Below are positions 9,175 to 20,502 of a DNA stretch of 64,000 bases, piece by piece; the first letter of the stretch is position 1; every line of letters starts with the position of its first letter. Position numbers and translations under genes: made by a program. This stretch comes from Phymatolithon calcareum (Eukaryota; Rhodophyta; Florideophyceae; Hapalidiales): contig OZ345374.1 of assembly GCA_977006965.1 (NCBI GenBank), positions 868,001 to 932,000 on the forward strand, written 5' to 3'. The notes below the pieces were generated by a model. The model searched no databases, was not told where the DNA came from, and saw only the letters and a list, made by a program, of their open reading frames with translations.

Positions 9175-11730
9175 ATGCTTCAGACAAGCGTTCATGTGGA
9201 CAATTGTCTTGCATTGGCGGTCGGAGATAGACATGGCGTGTATCTGGAAGAAAACGATGAGCATTCTCATGTCGGCGAGCCTGAGCTCGCAATATCAATG
9301 TTTGAGAAGCAGTTCGATCTTGAAATGAAGCGACTACGACGAGACGTAGGGGATCGAAACACAAATATTTTCAAGTCGATATCGCAGGATATCCCTCGCT
9401 TCATTGGATCTGTAGCAGAGACTGTGAGAAGTATTTTGGGATCATGGGTTGCTGAAAATGAAGCGGACGCTGCGGTATGGTGTGCCAGTATCGCACCAGT
9501 CGGTATCAGATTCTTGTGCAGCAAACAACTTTGCTCTGAATTCTCCAAAGCTGAAACAACCTCTTTGTTTGATGAAGGAATGTCAAATTTGCATGAAGGA
9601 GAAAGGCGAAGTTTTTGCATGAGGCTTATTTGGGAAGTTCAGGCACATTTGCACTGGCGAATCGGAGGAGAGGTCGGGCGGAAAACCGAAGATATTCGTC
9701 AGTCGCCGTTTCTCATCATGCTCTTCATTCTTGGATTTCCAGGCTTGAAAATGGAAAGAACAGAGGATGAGAGTGCTTCCTCAGATTCAAGCCATGGCAA
9801 CCATACAATCGAGTTTGAAGATGGTATCATAATGAAGCCTGTCGCAGGTCCCGAGGAACTCCACATTTTGTTCACATGTGACCAAGAGTCCGAAACAATG
9901 TCGGTCATCTTCTGTCCAGAGTGTCCGGTTTTCAACTGGCAAGAGTGGAAAGACGCTGTCATGGGGAGGCTTGCTGCCCAAAAGGATTGGCGATCGAGTC
10001 GACTATTTTCGAGAAATGAACCGCTTCGAACAGAAGCAAATCATTCAAATATTTGTTCTCCTGTGCAGTACATTGCCCCAGAAACGCTTGGAAAAGACTA
10101 CGGGTTAAAGTATTGGTCCGGGTGGCCACCGTTTATGCCCCAGATTGCCGAATTTGAGATACGAAATTTGGTGGAGGAGAAATATTGTTTGAGCGATTTG
10201 GAAGTTATGGACCATAAGTCTATTGAATGCATTGGCGCTCTGAATGCCGCTATGGATATTCATTTCCAGGAGAGAACTATGTATTTAAATGGACATCAAG
10301 CGATGGAAGAAGGCCGTGTGGATGATGCCCTAAAACTATTTGGACGCTGTATTGGGGAACATGGCCACAGAGAAGCACTAAAAGATGCTTTTGGTCTTGT
10401 CATCAGGAGAAGCCCTGTATGTGGCACACAACTGGTTGCCCTAGAGAAGGCAATGGATGCGCACTTCAAGAATCTTGTGAATCGAAGCGATATCGAGGAG
10501 CTCAATAGACGAGTCGACGAGATTGATCTTGAAATGCTTTCGGATTATTTCGGGCGCATTTTCGAGCAAACGCGTTCCGAAGACGCACTGAAGAAAAGGG
10601 CACTGGCACTGTTTTATAAAAATGGTGTAAATAGGGCGATATCCGAGGAAGCGATTCAAGCCATTGAAACGTCTATCGCAAATGAGGGTGAGAAAATTTC
10701 AAATTCGCCGCTTCTCTTTTACCTTGCCATCGCACACCAAAGTCGTTTCCACGAATCGAAGGATGCAGCAGATCAGAAGATTGCGGCCAAATATTTACAG
10801 CGCTCGGGTGAATGCATCTACTTCCATCGTCGTGTCTGTTTTGCATTGAACGTCGGTTACTTGCTCGAGAAAGGGTTCTTTGTGGGCCGCGACGCAGAAT
10901 GCAAGAACGCAATGATCAATGTACTTTGTGAAGAGGTAGCGTGCGGAGATGAGAAAATGCTTCGCGCAATGGTTGATCGACTTTTCGTGAAACTATCAGC
11001 GTCTGAGGAAGGCAAGAATGAAGCCGATGGACAAGAGAGAGTTTTCGGCATAGGTGCACATCCAAAACACGCCATGGCATTATACGAAGAACTGTATGAC
11101 GACCGATTTGAGTCCAAAAATCGTTTAGGACTAATATATCACAAAGGAGCTACTGATGTGTCAGCGAATGCATCGGCGGCGGAGGAACAGTATTCGGATG
11201 CCATAGAAGAGGGAAACGAGGACGCATTATGCAACATGGGTGTTCTGAAGTGTGGATACGAAGCCGGCATGTCGTATCTGAAAAGGGCTGTGGAAGCAGG
11301 AAGCAGTACTGGAATGAATAATCTCGCGGTTGCTTACGAGCTTGGAAGGGGCGTTAATCGAAATGCTGTCGAGGCTGAGAGACTTTACAAGCAAGCTATT
11401 GAAGTGGATAAGAACCCAATTGCGATTTACAATCTTGCAGTTTTGTACATGTGCGGAGACCCTGAAGTTCGAAATGGTGAAAGCATTTCCGAGTCGCAGA
11501 ACATGGTCTCCGAGCTTATAGCCCCAGAAACGGAGCTCGAGCCTTTGTACACTCTCCAAGATCAAGTAAGAAGGTTTTTCGTATTGAGAAACAGCGAAAC
11601 AGAGCCTGTTTTGTCGCGGAGAGTGGAAGTTGAAGAATTGGATGATTGTCTTGCCTATGTGAAGATTCTCGAAACTGGTGGGGAAGAAATCGTGGGTTCT
11701 GATCAAGAAGGTGTAGAGGCTTGCATTTAG
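9175..11730 (+). CDS. 5'-truncated Sel1-repeat protein (851 codons)
   Basis: The frame corresponds to residues 548–1391 of the paralogue at 28788–32963 and is open throughout. The N-terminal membrane part is missing because the gypsy 3' LTR abuts the gene at codon 548. The ATG at 9175 is an internal Met of the parent protein. The C-terminal third has Sel1-like helical repeats (for example NLAVAYELGRGVN and AERLYKQAIEVD). It differs from the full copy by many substitutions and small in-frame indels (for example about 13 extra residues after EFSKAE, and a missing TTGH-like tetrapeptide), without frameshifts. It may be a dying pseudogene or a gene now driven by the LTR; the intact frame over 2.5 kb leaves both open. 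Confidence 0.7.
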   Translation: MLQTSVHVDNCLALAVGDRHGVYLEENDEHSHVGEPELAISMFEKQFDLEMKRLRRDVGDRNTNIFKSISQDIPRFIGSVAETVRSILGSWVAENEADAAVWCASIAPVGIRFLCSKQLCSEFSKAETTSLFDEGMSNLHEGERRSFCMRLIWEVQAHLHWRIGGEVGRKTEDIRQSPFLIMLFILGFPGLKMERTEDESASSDSSHGNHTIEFEDGIIMKPVAGPEELHILFTCDQESETMSVIFCPECPVFNWQEWKDAVMGRLAAQKDWRSSRLFSRNEPLRTEANHSNICSPVQYIAPETLGKDYGLKYWSGWPPFMPQIAEFEIRNLVEEKYCLSDLEVMDHKSIECIGALNAAMDIHFQERTMYLNGHQAMEEGRVDDALKLFGRCIGEHGHREALKDAFGLVIRRSPVCGTQLVALEKAMDAHFKNLVNRSDIEELNRRVDEIDLEMLSDYFGRIFEQTRSEDALKKRALALFYKNGVNRAISEEAIQAIETSIANEGEKISNSPLLFYLAIAHQSRFHESKDAADQKIAAKYLQRSGECIYFHRRVCFALNVGYLLEKGFFVGRDAECKNAMINVLCEEVACGDEKMLRAMVDRLFVKLSASEEGKNEADGQERVFGIGAHPKHAMALYEELYDDRFESKNRLGLIYHKGATDVSANASAAEEQYSDAIEEGNEDALCNMGVLKCGYEAGMSYLKRAVEAGSSTGMNNLAVAYELGRGVNRNAVEAERLYKQAIEVDKNPIAIYNLAVLYMCGDPEVRNGESISESQNMVSELIAPETELEPLYTLQDQVRRFFVLRNSETEPVLSRRVEVEELDDCLAYVKILETGGEEIVGSDQEGVEACI

Positions 11731-12165
11731 TTACCTTTCGTCTGTTTTCATAAGTTTAGTGCAGTAATTGTTCAGGATGACAAACAGATACATGCGATAC
11801 GCATAATAAATCGAACCGCTCCGTGCTGGGCGTCCATACAGATGATAATATCATGTTATATTTTTACCAATGTCTTCTTTTCATTAGTTTGCAGGGCAGG
11901 GCACCATTGGTGACGCCGAAGACAGCCGGTGAAGAGCTCTAGATCAAGGTCACAAAGAATTTGCCATTGAGAAAACTTATCTGTCGAATCTGATACCAAG
12001 ACGTTTTGTTTATGGAAAGGTGGGAGATATATTGATAGTACACGACATATTATTTCCTCCGTTTCATGTATGTCCTGGTTTAGGTTTGGAAACCAGCGCT
12101 GTCGCGTTTGAAGGAAAGACTGCATCTTACGGTTTGGGATAGCGAGGCAGGCTTGGAGACTGCCT
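11731..12165. other. 3' flank of the truncated Sel1 gene, no gene seen
   Basis: This stretch is about 85–90% similar by eye to 33455–33860 downstream of the full copy. I see no coding sequence. It ends in the 8-bp target GACTGCCT (12158–12165) of the adjoining insertion. Confidence 0.6.
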
Positions 12166-12975
12166 CAGCGTTCGATTCGAACGGATTACGGATCAATCCG
12201 TTCACTCTATTTCCCCAATTTTCAATCCGTTATCCGATCAAATGACTTAAAATTTTCGTATAATCTCTCCACATCCTGAAACATTTGAACTTTTTCGTTT
12301 TCAATCCATTTGCTGTCCGCTCTACTTTCTAAACTATAATCCAGTGTCCGAATGAATCATGATATTTAATATTTTAGTCGCGCTGGATTTCTGCCGTAAT
12401 TAAGTGGATTTTATTTAGAAGGTATCATGTGTCCCAATTGAAGGCAAGTCGGCACCTGTCTTGCTGATCTACTTTATTGTCGATTCTTTTTCTTATTGGC
12501 TCTTGGTCTTGCTTTTTGATTCACCCTTACTGATTCTCTCTTCTTTGATTCATGCTTTTCTCTGGATTTCTGTTGAAGCCAACAGAAATGGATTTCTATC
12601 TTTTTTTTGAGATTAAATTCTTGAGCAACATCCCGTTTGGGGAAAATGTGAACATAATATGATTTTTAAGTCAAATATCAACATTAAAAACGTCCTAAAT
12701 AAGAATTTCTGTGCCAAGCATCCAGTGCGAATCCAATGCACCTATCAGAATGGAATCCGTTGTTCATTCAGTACATTAGTTGTGTGAAAGCTTTCTATCC
12801 GTGGATGAGCTGCAGCTGTATATAATCCTGTCCAGTTTTTGATCGCCCTCTTCAGACCCTCATTCAATGATAAGTCTATTACCAGAAGCGCCTCAGAAAT
12901 AATATCCAATACGGGGATGAATTTTGTACCGAATTGAACGGATTGCTGCATCAGTCCATCCGAATCGACGCACTG
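12166..12975. mobile_element. Non-autonomous hAT-type element, 810 bp
   Basis: The ends are imperfect inverted repeats: left CAGCGTTCGATTCGAACGG, right (reverse complement) CAGTGCGTCGATTCGGATGG, with a second shared CAATCCGTTC further in. It is flanked by 8-bp repeats GACTGCCT (12158–12165) and GACTGGCT (12976–12983), one mismatch. The paralogous site near 33855–33865 is empty. CAG ends with an 8-bp duplication are the hAT pattern. No transposase frame is visible. The degenerate ends suggest an older insertion than the MULE MITE. Confidence 0.75.
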
Positions 12976-13615
12976 GACTGGCTGCCCTATTACACTTTGT
13001 GCAAATTCTGCAGTTTTTTCGAAACATTAAAGCGAGGTTTTGACGACATTGAGTTCACGACGTCCAGGGGTCAAATTCCACATAGACGGTAAGCTGTAGC
13101 GCTCTTCTCCTTACTACAATTTTCAAACAACATGTGATCTCTCCCGTGGTCGTTTGCCGGGGAACCGGATTTCCGTGGTTGGAGATGCGTGGTAACTTGA
13201 CCGTGGAAAAGCAAAAAAACACCGCCAACTGGAAAGATGTCAATATCCTGCACTGATCCGCGTCGCCGCGCGAATCGGCGATTTGGTATCGCACTTGGCA
13301 GTCAGATAGCTGGAGCAGGAAAAGTCACCTTGCTGGGCGCACCGTCCTATGCGTGATCACTATTCGATAGAGCGGCGTTCGAAAGCGCCCTTCTTCGTGA
13401 GAGCAGGTGTGTATGTCTAAAATCACGCGACTACACCACTCACCTATCCACGAACATACTGTCCAAAGAAAATGTCCGAAACCAACTATTTAATTGAGAA
13501 CGTAAGCCAAGGATTGTGGCGAAACGAAAAGTCTCTCAGGTGCAATGATAATTGACAAAGGGAGCTTCAATTAAACAGAAATCCAATCCAATCCTATCCA
13601 CCAACACGCAACTCT
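12976..13615. other. No gene seen (block B flank)
   Basis: It aligns with 33865–34405 in the other copy. The short open frames are not conserved between copies, so I take this as non-coding. Confidence 0.5.
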
Positions 13616-14900
13616 TCACCGAATATCAATGAACGAAATTGGGTTGCCCTGCATACCTCCTTTCTTCTTTATTGCAGAAAGCAACCCCCCTTGTTCATTA
13701 CCTAAACAAACGGAACGACGTTCGCGAAATCGTGCAAGGCAGACGGGAATTCGCCACCGAGCAATGCCGGTGGTAATACATTCCTCTTCTCCCTGTGCTC
13801 TTGAACTTCGGTCAACACTGCAGTCTTGGAAAAGCATTCCCACAGCGCTTCGGCGTCCTTCTTGGTCTGTTCTTTACAGCACATATGCTCGACACCGGTA
13901 TCGCGCGTTTTGCTTCCAAATTATCGCCAGCCTCCTCATCCTCCTTCCTAAGCAAAACCCTTCCTCAGTATTCTGCATACCCCATCATGCGCATTCGGTA
14001 CCATGTCAAGCTCTCGTTGCTCATTACTCATCCAGTCCTCCGCACCACAGCGCCCAGATGCCCCCAGGTGCCCTTGCACAGCAGCTCCACAGCTTGCAAC
14101 CACATCAACGGGATACTCTTCGGCACTGACCGTTCGTACAGGAAGCTCGTAAATAGTGCTAAGCGAGGTCAACACGACCGCATTGCGCGAGAAGCGGCGT
14201 CGATTGATCGTTCCGCACATCCGGTTCACCGTTATTGTGAAGACGATGTGCACTGCGATAAGACATATTCGCGGTACATGTGCTTGCGCTTGCCACCCGT
14301 TTCCAGAGTGCCTAAACTGCCCGCGCCTGTTGCGAGTATTGTGTTTGCGCTTGACGCCCGTGCCCGCTGTGTGCATACAGCTCACACCTGCAACGCCCCT
14401 TTGGGCAATGCTCGCTTTGGTCAAATTATTTCTTGTACCCGCCGTCCGCCCCCCTTAAGAATAATTTTTCGTGCCTCGTCCGTACTTGCCGAAATATATG
14501 TCAGAGTGCTCCGCCGCTCTGGCAGCGGCTCTGCTCGTGAGTCATGAATTTTTTGTCGATATCCTGTGTCCTGTCAGCCAAATATTCTTGCAGTTGTACC
14601 TCTTCGCCTCCAACCTCCGTGTACCGCACAAAGTGTTGGCGGAATAGCGTCGGCACCGTTTTTTCGTTTTTATTTTGGCCGTCTGTGGAGGCTGGACTCA
14701 GAAACTGCTTGGCAAGTTCTCGCGGTGCCTGTGGGAGTTGAGTACATGCACTGCTGAGATATATGCTCCAACGATTGCGGCGTTTGCGGGGGTGGAGTGC
14801 GGATGCTGCCAACACATGTGATTTTTTCGCGTTTCTATTGTACCTCTCTACCTTGCGGTTTCCTGTGGGACAGCTTAAGTTATCGAGTAGCACAAAGACA
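13616..14900 (-). pseudogene. Decayed minus-strand gene, family copy 1 (possible membrane protein)
   Basis: Read from high to low coordinates, the minus strand has coding-like segments. These include LFRQHFVRYTEVGG (frame 14501–14893), a hydrophobic HIVFTITVNRMCG segment and AVVLTSLSTIYELPV (frame 13948–14424), and TAVLTEVQEHREKR (frame 13702–13884). The paralogue at 34370–35286 keeps the same segments (HIVFTLLVNRMRG, AVVLTSLSTMYGLPV, LTDVQEHRAKRN). A more distant copy at 15900–17200 matches IV-x3-LIVNRMR. Conservation in one frame across three copies suggests former coding capacity. A 2-base indel relative to copy 2 (near 14266) and stop codons indicate decay. Introns cannot be excluded. Family unknown. 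Confidence 0.4.
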
Positions 14901-15417
14901 CTATAGTTTACCTAGTTTTCAATTCTGCAATTATACGCGGGCGCCGGCGACCTTTTCGCCTCGTCACAGGGTCCAACTCGGATAGGAACAAAAGCTCATC
15001 ACCTTCCCGCACTACCAGCGTTTGTGAGCACGCTACACATCACTTTGCATCGGGCACCACGTGCCCTACCTTCCAAATACTAGGCGGGTCCCTTCCCGAG
15101 AGCCTTCTCCGTACCAAATAAGTCACGAATTCCTCGCTTCTGTTCTGCCCATATTTGCGAGCTTGATTTCATGCCCACGCCGCCCGCTTCCAGATCAATC
15201 GTACCGCTGCAGACTGCAAGTGTACGAAAAATCCTAATCGCTCATCTGCATCGGCAGCTCCAAAATCCATACTTCCCATCGTCTGCACAGCTGCCACTAC
15301 CCAATTCGAACTGGCGCCAAGCCTCCGGACAAGTCTTCCTCTGGCGCTACCTACAATAGGGACGTTAAACTAGGCGTTGTTGGAGTAAATTTCGCCACTC
15401 CCATCGCTTCGTGGAGT
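14900..15417. other. No gene seen
   Basis: Short open frames only; no conserved motif, RNA gene or element boundary that I can recognise. Confidence 0.4.
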
Positions 15418-15610
15418 CTATAAGGACCCGGGACGTCGGTAAACTCGCCCATCGCGCTCCGGCGCACGCAAGACTGGGGACGTCAGTAACCCCCCCGCGC
15501 GGTTCGGCGGGCAGGCCGAGCGAGAGTAAGTCCTGAAGATCGGCGCGGCACGCGGACCCGGGACGTCGGTAAACTTGCTTCGGCGCGGGAAACGACCTCG
15601 GACGTCATAA
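15418..15610. promoter_or_regulatory. Cluster of four GACGTC palindromes in a degenerate tandem repeat
   Basis: GACGTC occurs at 15432, 15479, 15562 and 15601. Three lie in a longer unit close to GGGACGTCGGTAAAC, separated by GC-rich spacers. GACGTC is the full CRE-type core bound by bZIP factors in eukaryotes. A nearby repeat, TTCGTGGAGTCTATA, occurs at about 15410 and 15860. Regulatory function is inference; a decayed minisatellite is the alternative. Confidence 0.4.
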
Positions 15611-15899
15611 AAATTTCCTTTCCGCACGTTCACACGATACGATGCTCTGCGTGGCCATTGAAGTGAAATGATTTTCCCCCTCGAGATCTCTCCGTTGAGA
15701 TCAGAGGTAGGTTTTCTAAATTTTGCTGACTATAGCCGTTTTTATGCGAAATGGAGCCTCTGGGCTCTGAGTTGAGTCCTCGTGGCTCATCAGAAGTATT
15801 GCCCCAAGCGTCTGCAGATGCGTTGGTAACACTATAATAAAAATCTCCACTTCTTCTTCTTCGTGGAGTCTATATACAATAATAATAATGAATGCTTAT

Positions 15900-17200
15900 T
15901 CCCCTCTTCGCCATTTAGTTTCACAAATCAAACCAAATCCACAAGATGGAGATCCGCAAAGAGCAATGGAGGATGGCGAATATTCCACATCGCCTTGATT
16001 TCAATGCGATCAACACCACGGGCCTCGGGATACTCTCCCACAGCCCTACGCCAATCGTTTTTGCGTATTCGCCAACCACGCGCACATTGTACACCAGCAT
16101 AGCACATTCTGCCTCCCAACGACATTAAGCTGACCTTATTCCTCGCATATTTCCTGTGCATAAATTTCCTCGTCCGTACATTGTATCGAGTATTTACTGC
16201 GACGGACGGCGCAGGAGCAGTGCCATATTGCTGCACTCTGCGCTCTCATCGCTCGCCCTGAGCACAGCACCGCGATGGCCCCCGGGGTGCCCGTGCACTC
16301 CAGCCCCGCTGCTTGAGACACTATCAATAGAACGATTTTCGGCATCAACCGGCTGTGTGGGAAACGCACGAATCGCGGCAAGCGCGATCGGCACGTATGC
16401 ATTGCGCGCGAAGCAACGCCACTTTATACTCCTACGCATCCATCCGGTTCACAATCAATGCGGAGACGATGAGCGCTGCCATGAATCATATCCACGGTCC
16501 CACTGCCCACGCAATGGCCTCGAACGCACGCATGCCATTGTTGAGCGGTCTCACACAACTCACAGTACCTCCGTTTGGGCTAACATGCGCGCGCAGCGGG
16601 TTGTGAGCGGCGGGTCATGGTGCAGTCGGAGAACAATCCCACCGCCAATCAATACGCGTCGCGGCGCTCGCCGTTCCTCCAAGAGCGGCCGCACGTTCAT
16701 GTAGAGCAACTGATCGCGACGTAGAGAATGGACGCCCGGACAGACTCGCGTACCAACCAGCCGGCAGAAATGCGCTCCTTGCCGCTTGTATGCCCTTTCG
16801 TACAGCGATGGTGCTGCCGCACAGCAGTCCCCGTCTCCGCGTTGAAGTTGGCGATGGCATCGGGATGCGTGTTCTGTCCGCGGGAGGTGCACGGTAGAAC
16901 GTATGGGAGATAGGGCAAGTCGTGCGCGCCGGACGCGGTGGGGTATTCGCAAGTAATGACGGCCGAGAGATTATTTTGGGGAGGCGAGGCACAAAACGAG
17001 ATGTGACGCAAGATTGTCGGTTGGACACGAGCACGACGAGATGATGTGCCCCTGGCTTGCATTGATCTCACATGTGAACCTCATCGATCTGCGCGTTGGC
17101 TCAGAGTTGTGGAATCGATTGCTGCTTCTGCGCACAACCCGCCACGGCGGCAGGTATTGGACCATGGTCCCCGCAAGGGTCCAGAGCTGGGCGTAGTGCT
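15900..17200 (-). pseudogene. Decayed minus-strand gene, family copy 3 (most complete N-terminal part)
   Basis: From 17200 downwards the minus strand holds the ITCEYPTASGAH / LPYLPYVLPCTS / NTHPDAIANF part (16697–17071), then a basic stretch and VLIGGGIVLRLHH (16560–16952). Next comes a hydrophobic segment around IVSALIVNRMRRSIK, then FARNAYVPIALAAIRAFP (16194–16439). A possible splice donor, GAG|GTACTG, lies near 16575 on the minus strand. The order suggests a secreted or luminal N-terminal domain followed by membrane segments. In-frame stops occur, so it is either multi-exon or dead. The family is not recognised. Confidence 0.4.
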
Positions 17201-17705
17201 ATCGCTTCATGCGTCTGACAGGTATGCCCCAATTCTAGAGACAAGAGAAATTTCATTTTGCCGGCCACCGTCGCAAGTGAAGCGATTCAGGCGACACAGC
17301 TGTCGGATCCGTTGCGCAGCCGTCTGCTATGTGCGTTCTGCAGGTGTTGTCCCTCGCCACGCGGATTTCGTCTGATGATATGTCGCGGCTGTGTGCCTAG
17401 TTCCCACTCCGCCGTCACAAGGTTGAGCGTGCCGGTGATGGTGGGCTGCTCGCGCGCGTTATGCACAATGCTGAATTTCGTGGTTGGTCAAACCAGGTGG
17501 AGCAAGCGAGAATTACATTGATGAATTTTTCTATACTGTATCATACCTTCGAAATCCAAACCCCCCACCCGCTGGTGCTCGAGTGTGGACGCGTGATAAT
17601 ATCATGTTATCACGCGCCCACGCGCTATTGCGTATAGTAGTGAACAGTATTTTATGGTGGCCGGTCGTACAAAAAAGCGTTATCAACGACGCGTTCGGCA
17701 AACTG

Positions 17706-18215
17706 ACGATTCACCGCGCGGCTTGTTGTTTTTCTTTCCGGCGGTGCTGCCTTTATTACCGTATATATAGAGAAGCAAATGAAAGGCAGTGAAGATAATG
17801 AATGTTTTACAATGAGGGATTACCGAAGCAGCGAGAGGTATAGCACCCAACAGGTAGTCGTGGCGCAGACGACCGTCAGCGCTACGGGGGACAGCAAGCG
17901 CAGATTGCATCGGCGTCCATTCGGTTGCCTTGTGGAGATAGCGAAAGGTCTTCGCAAAGGCGTCCCTTTTGTTAGCAAAGTGAGACAGCGGAAGGTATCC
18001 GCTTCTGTGTCCATAGGGGAGCGCCGGCCACTGTTGATACAGCGTAGGTACTGTACGGTGCGCGAGTGGGCGCCCATTCCAGGGTCGTCCAGGGGAACTG
18101 ATATGCATTGTTTTGATACCCTTCAGGAAACCGGCTTGATTTCTCATATCCAACAATGTTGAAGACCGTTGACCGGCGTTAGCCACGTGAGAGCAGAGTG
18201 GCCGTTACAGACCAC
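17706..18215 (-). other. Insertion of about 0.5 kb with a 167-codon minus-strand frame
   Basis: This segment is absent from block A copy 1, where GGCAAACTGA runs directly into the GACCACA…AAGACACCGCTGG sequence. I find no clear terminal repeats. The minus strand is open for 167 codons (17683–18186), and a second minus frame (17820–18077) is also long. The product has a hydrophobic stretch (TFIIFTAFHLLLYIY) and no motif I recognise. It may be a gene fragment carried in by a transposon. Confidence 0.35.
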
Positions 18216-20502
18216 ATCAAGACACCGCTGGCAGAGTCTTCTAAGGCTTGTCTTTCGGAACCGTTAATCGTTTTCTCTCAACCCACCGCGTTTGTGCGCG
18301 TGCCAGCATCGACACCGTGCATTACCTGGTACTGTTTTGGCGAAAGAGTTTTCACATGGATCTAAATTTAAGCTATACAAATCAGGTATGCCAAGTGTAC
18401 AGTAGATGTATTAATCAAGATGGAGAATAGCATTCGCTCGGATGTTTTCGATGCAGCTTGGCAGCGGTTGGAAAAGATCCCATCTGCAAAGGGGGGAAAC
18501 AGGAGAGTGTACCTGCGCAAGTACAGTACATTGTAGATTCTGTAGATATATACTTTCCGGGCGATGATGCCTTCGAAAGTGCTTTTTTCTCGAGCTGCAC
18601 TGGAGGCGCCTGAATTGCCTGAATGGGGAAAAGGATTACGAAATTATAGATAAATTAGCGATCGAGAAGATCATAAATTTTGGAATCTCGATATCGCCAA
18701 TTTGGTAGTTAAGTGACAGCCCAAGTAAGGTTCTGACATGCGATCTATCTATGATGCCTTTTTGCAATCTACAGGATTGCAGGTGCTGTACTGTAGAAGG
18801 TAATCGACCGATTACATTATAAGTAATCCTAACACGGCACTCTCAGGGTAGCAGCGTGACGTGCACCGTCAGGCGGTGACCAAGGGGAATTAATCCACGG
18901 CATTTTACGTTGAGTGCTATGAATGCAGTACGTACCGTGGTACGTGAGCGGCGCGGAGACATCAAGTAACGGACTAGGAGAGTCTTCATGGACAGTACGT
19001 TCAAGGAGTTTCCGCGCTTAACGTTGAATATAAAAACATCTTTATATTGGCTCTATTCTTGTGCTGAACGTCAAGAAGGGTATTTATCATCGCTATATAG
19101 GAGTGCATAGTCCACGACCGCGAAACAAATACTGCTTGGTACTTCAAAAAGCAAATTCCGCTCGTTGCGTGAGTAAACTATGGTGATTGTCTTCAGGTGA
19201 GGAATATGTTGAGAGAGACGGGAATAGGGAATAAATCTTGGTGAATAGACCTGTAGCAGTACTACAATGATTTCACGAACGCAGAAAAATTGATTGTGCA
19301 ACAAGGAAAGTACAGAAGAACAATAATGCATTAGATCGGAGCATACATCAGCAGAGTATAATGAAAATTGGGGGAGAACATGTCCGAATTGGATAGAACT
19401 TACTTGAGCACGGAAACCATTCCGCACAATTGCATGACAGCTGTAGTATTCCAGCAGAAAGGTGTTCTATACTCGTGGTTCAGAGGCAGAAGTGCGAGCA
19501 AGGCTCATCAATGAGGATGAAGGTTTGTCAGTGCCAGTTGCAGTAGCCGATAGTGAGTAAGCGGTGAGACCTGCGGTCGGAGACATTTTGGGAAATGTGG
19601 ATCGGCTTTAATAGGGGGAGTTTCCGTCGAGCTCTACCACGGCACGACGATGGTGTCGTATGAAAAGGGCGGAACAGGACAGTGTTCTATGATACATTAG
19701 TTCTAACAGTTAAAATATTTCGCGAATAATGTGTAGAGTGCAGTTTTTTGAAACTCTCTTGCTAGCACCCTGACGGGCCATGGGAGAGCTCGTTCAGAAA
19801 TTTTAGGCTGTTTAAAAAATACTGGAAGGAGAAAAGAGCGATATGTAGGATGCTCAATCTGTGGTAGCTGTAGTTTTCCAAGCAGGAAAAGGTTACACGT
19901 GTGGCACACAAGGTGGTTGAAAAATGGAATTCGTTTGTCAGCCCTACGACCGAGCTGACAATACCTTACACACCGACTGACCGATGTGCTTGGCTAAACA
20001 ATTTCCCCAGGATGTGGCAATAGCAAGTGATTTACTTCTTCTGATTCTTGTTCTTGTTCCGACTTGCCCCGTTACTCGGTGCGCGAGCCTTAAGTAGACA
20101 ATTTTCTATCAGAGTGTAAATATCTAGAACATTAAAAAGATTGAATGCGGCACGCAAACAATCAGGGACAATTATCATACTATCAATTAATCCGTACCGG
20201 AACACATTCCGGGTGGCGTGCCAGTAGGGCATGTCAGGCGAACATGCGCTGGCAGCTCACGGTGTAAGTGCCTGGTGAGCGCCGTGCTGGCGCCCGCCAC
20301 GGTAGCAGTGGAATCTACAGTAGCGCTTCTTCAAACACAGATCCACATGTGAATGCTATCATACCGCATTCTCCTGGTTCTGCTGGAACGTACTGCACGA
20401 TATAGACGAAATCAGATTTTAAGGCATTGTATGGCTCCCTGCAGCTGTTTCAAAATCAGAATTTTTCTCTGCATTTACAATCAGCCTTACTAGGGAAACC
20501 GC

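Larger units (their letters stand above)
9172..14385. repeat. Segmental duplication block B, copy 1
   Basis: It matches 30426–35165 in direct orientation: the Sel1 coding region from codon 548 of the full copy, its 3' flank, and the decayed minus-strand gene beyond. The 5' boundary coincides exactly with the gypsy 3' LTR. This copy has an 810-bp hAT-type insertion. Copy 2 has an extra stretch of about 0.5 kb just after the stop codon. Confidence 0.9.

Noticed and set aside
9172-9176. CTAAT as a gypsy target duplication
   Set aside because: The five bases left of the 5' LTR are CAAAG, so the repeat is absent.
13665-13680. CTTCTTTATTGCAG as a 3' splice site, also seen near 34455 and 40005
   Set aside because: Similar pyrimidine–TTGCAG strings look like acceptors on the plus strand, but no plus-strand coding exon follows at any of the three places, and the surrounding coding-like sequence is on the minus strand.
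13795-14547. 250-codon plus-strand frame as a gene
   Set aside because: The paralogue at 34675 breaks the frame and conservation between copies follows the minus-strand frame instead.
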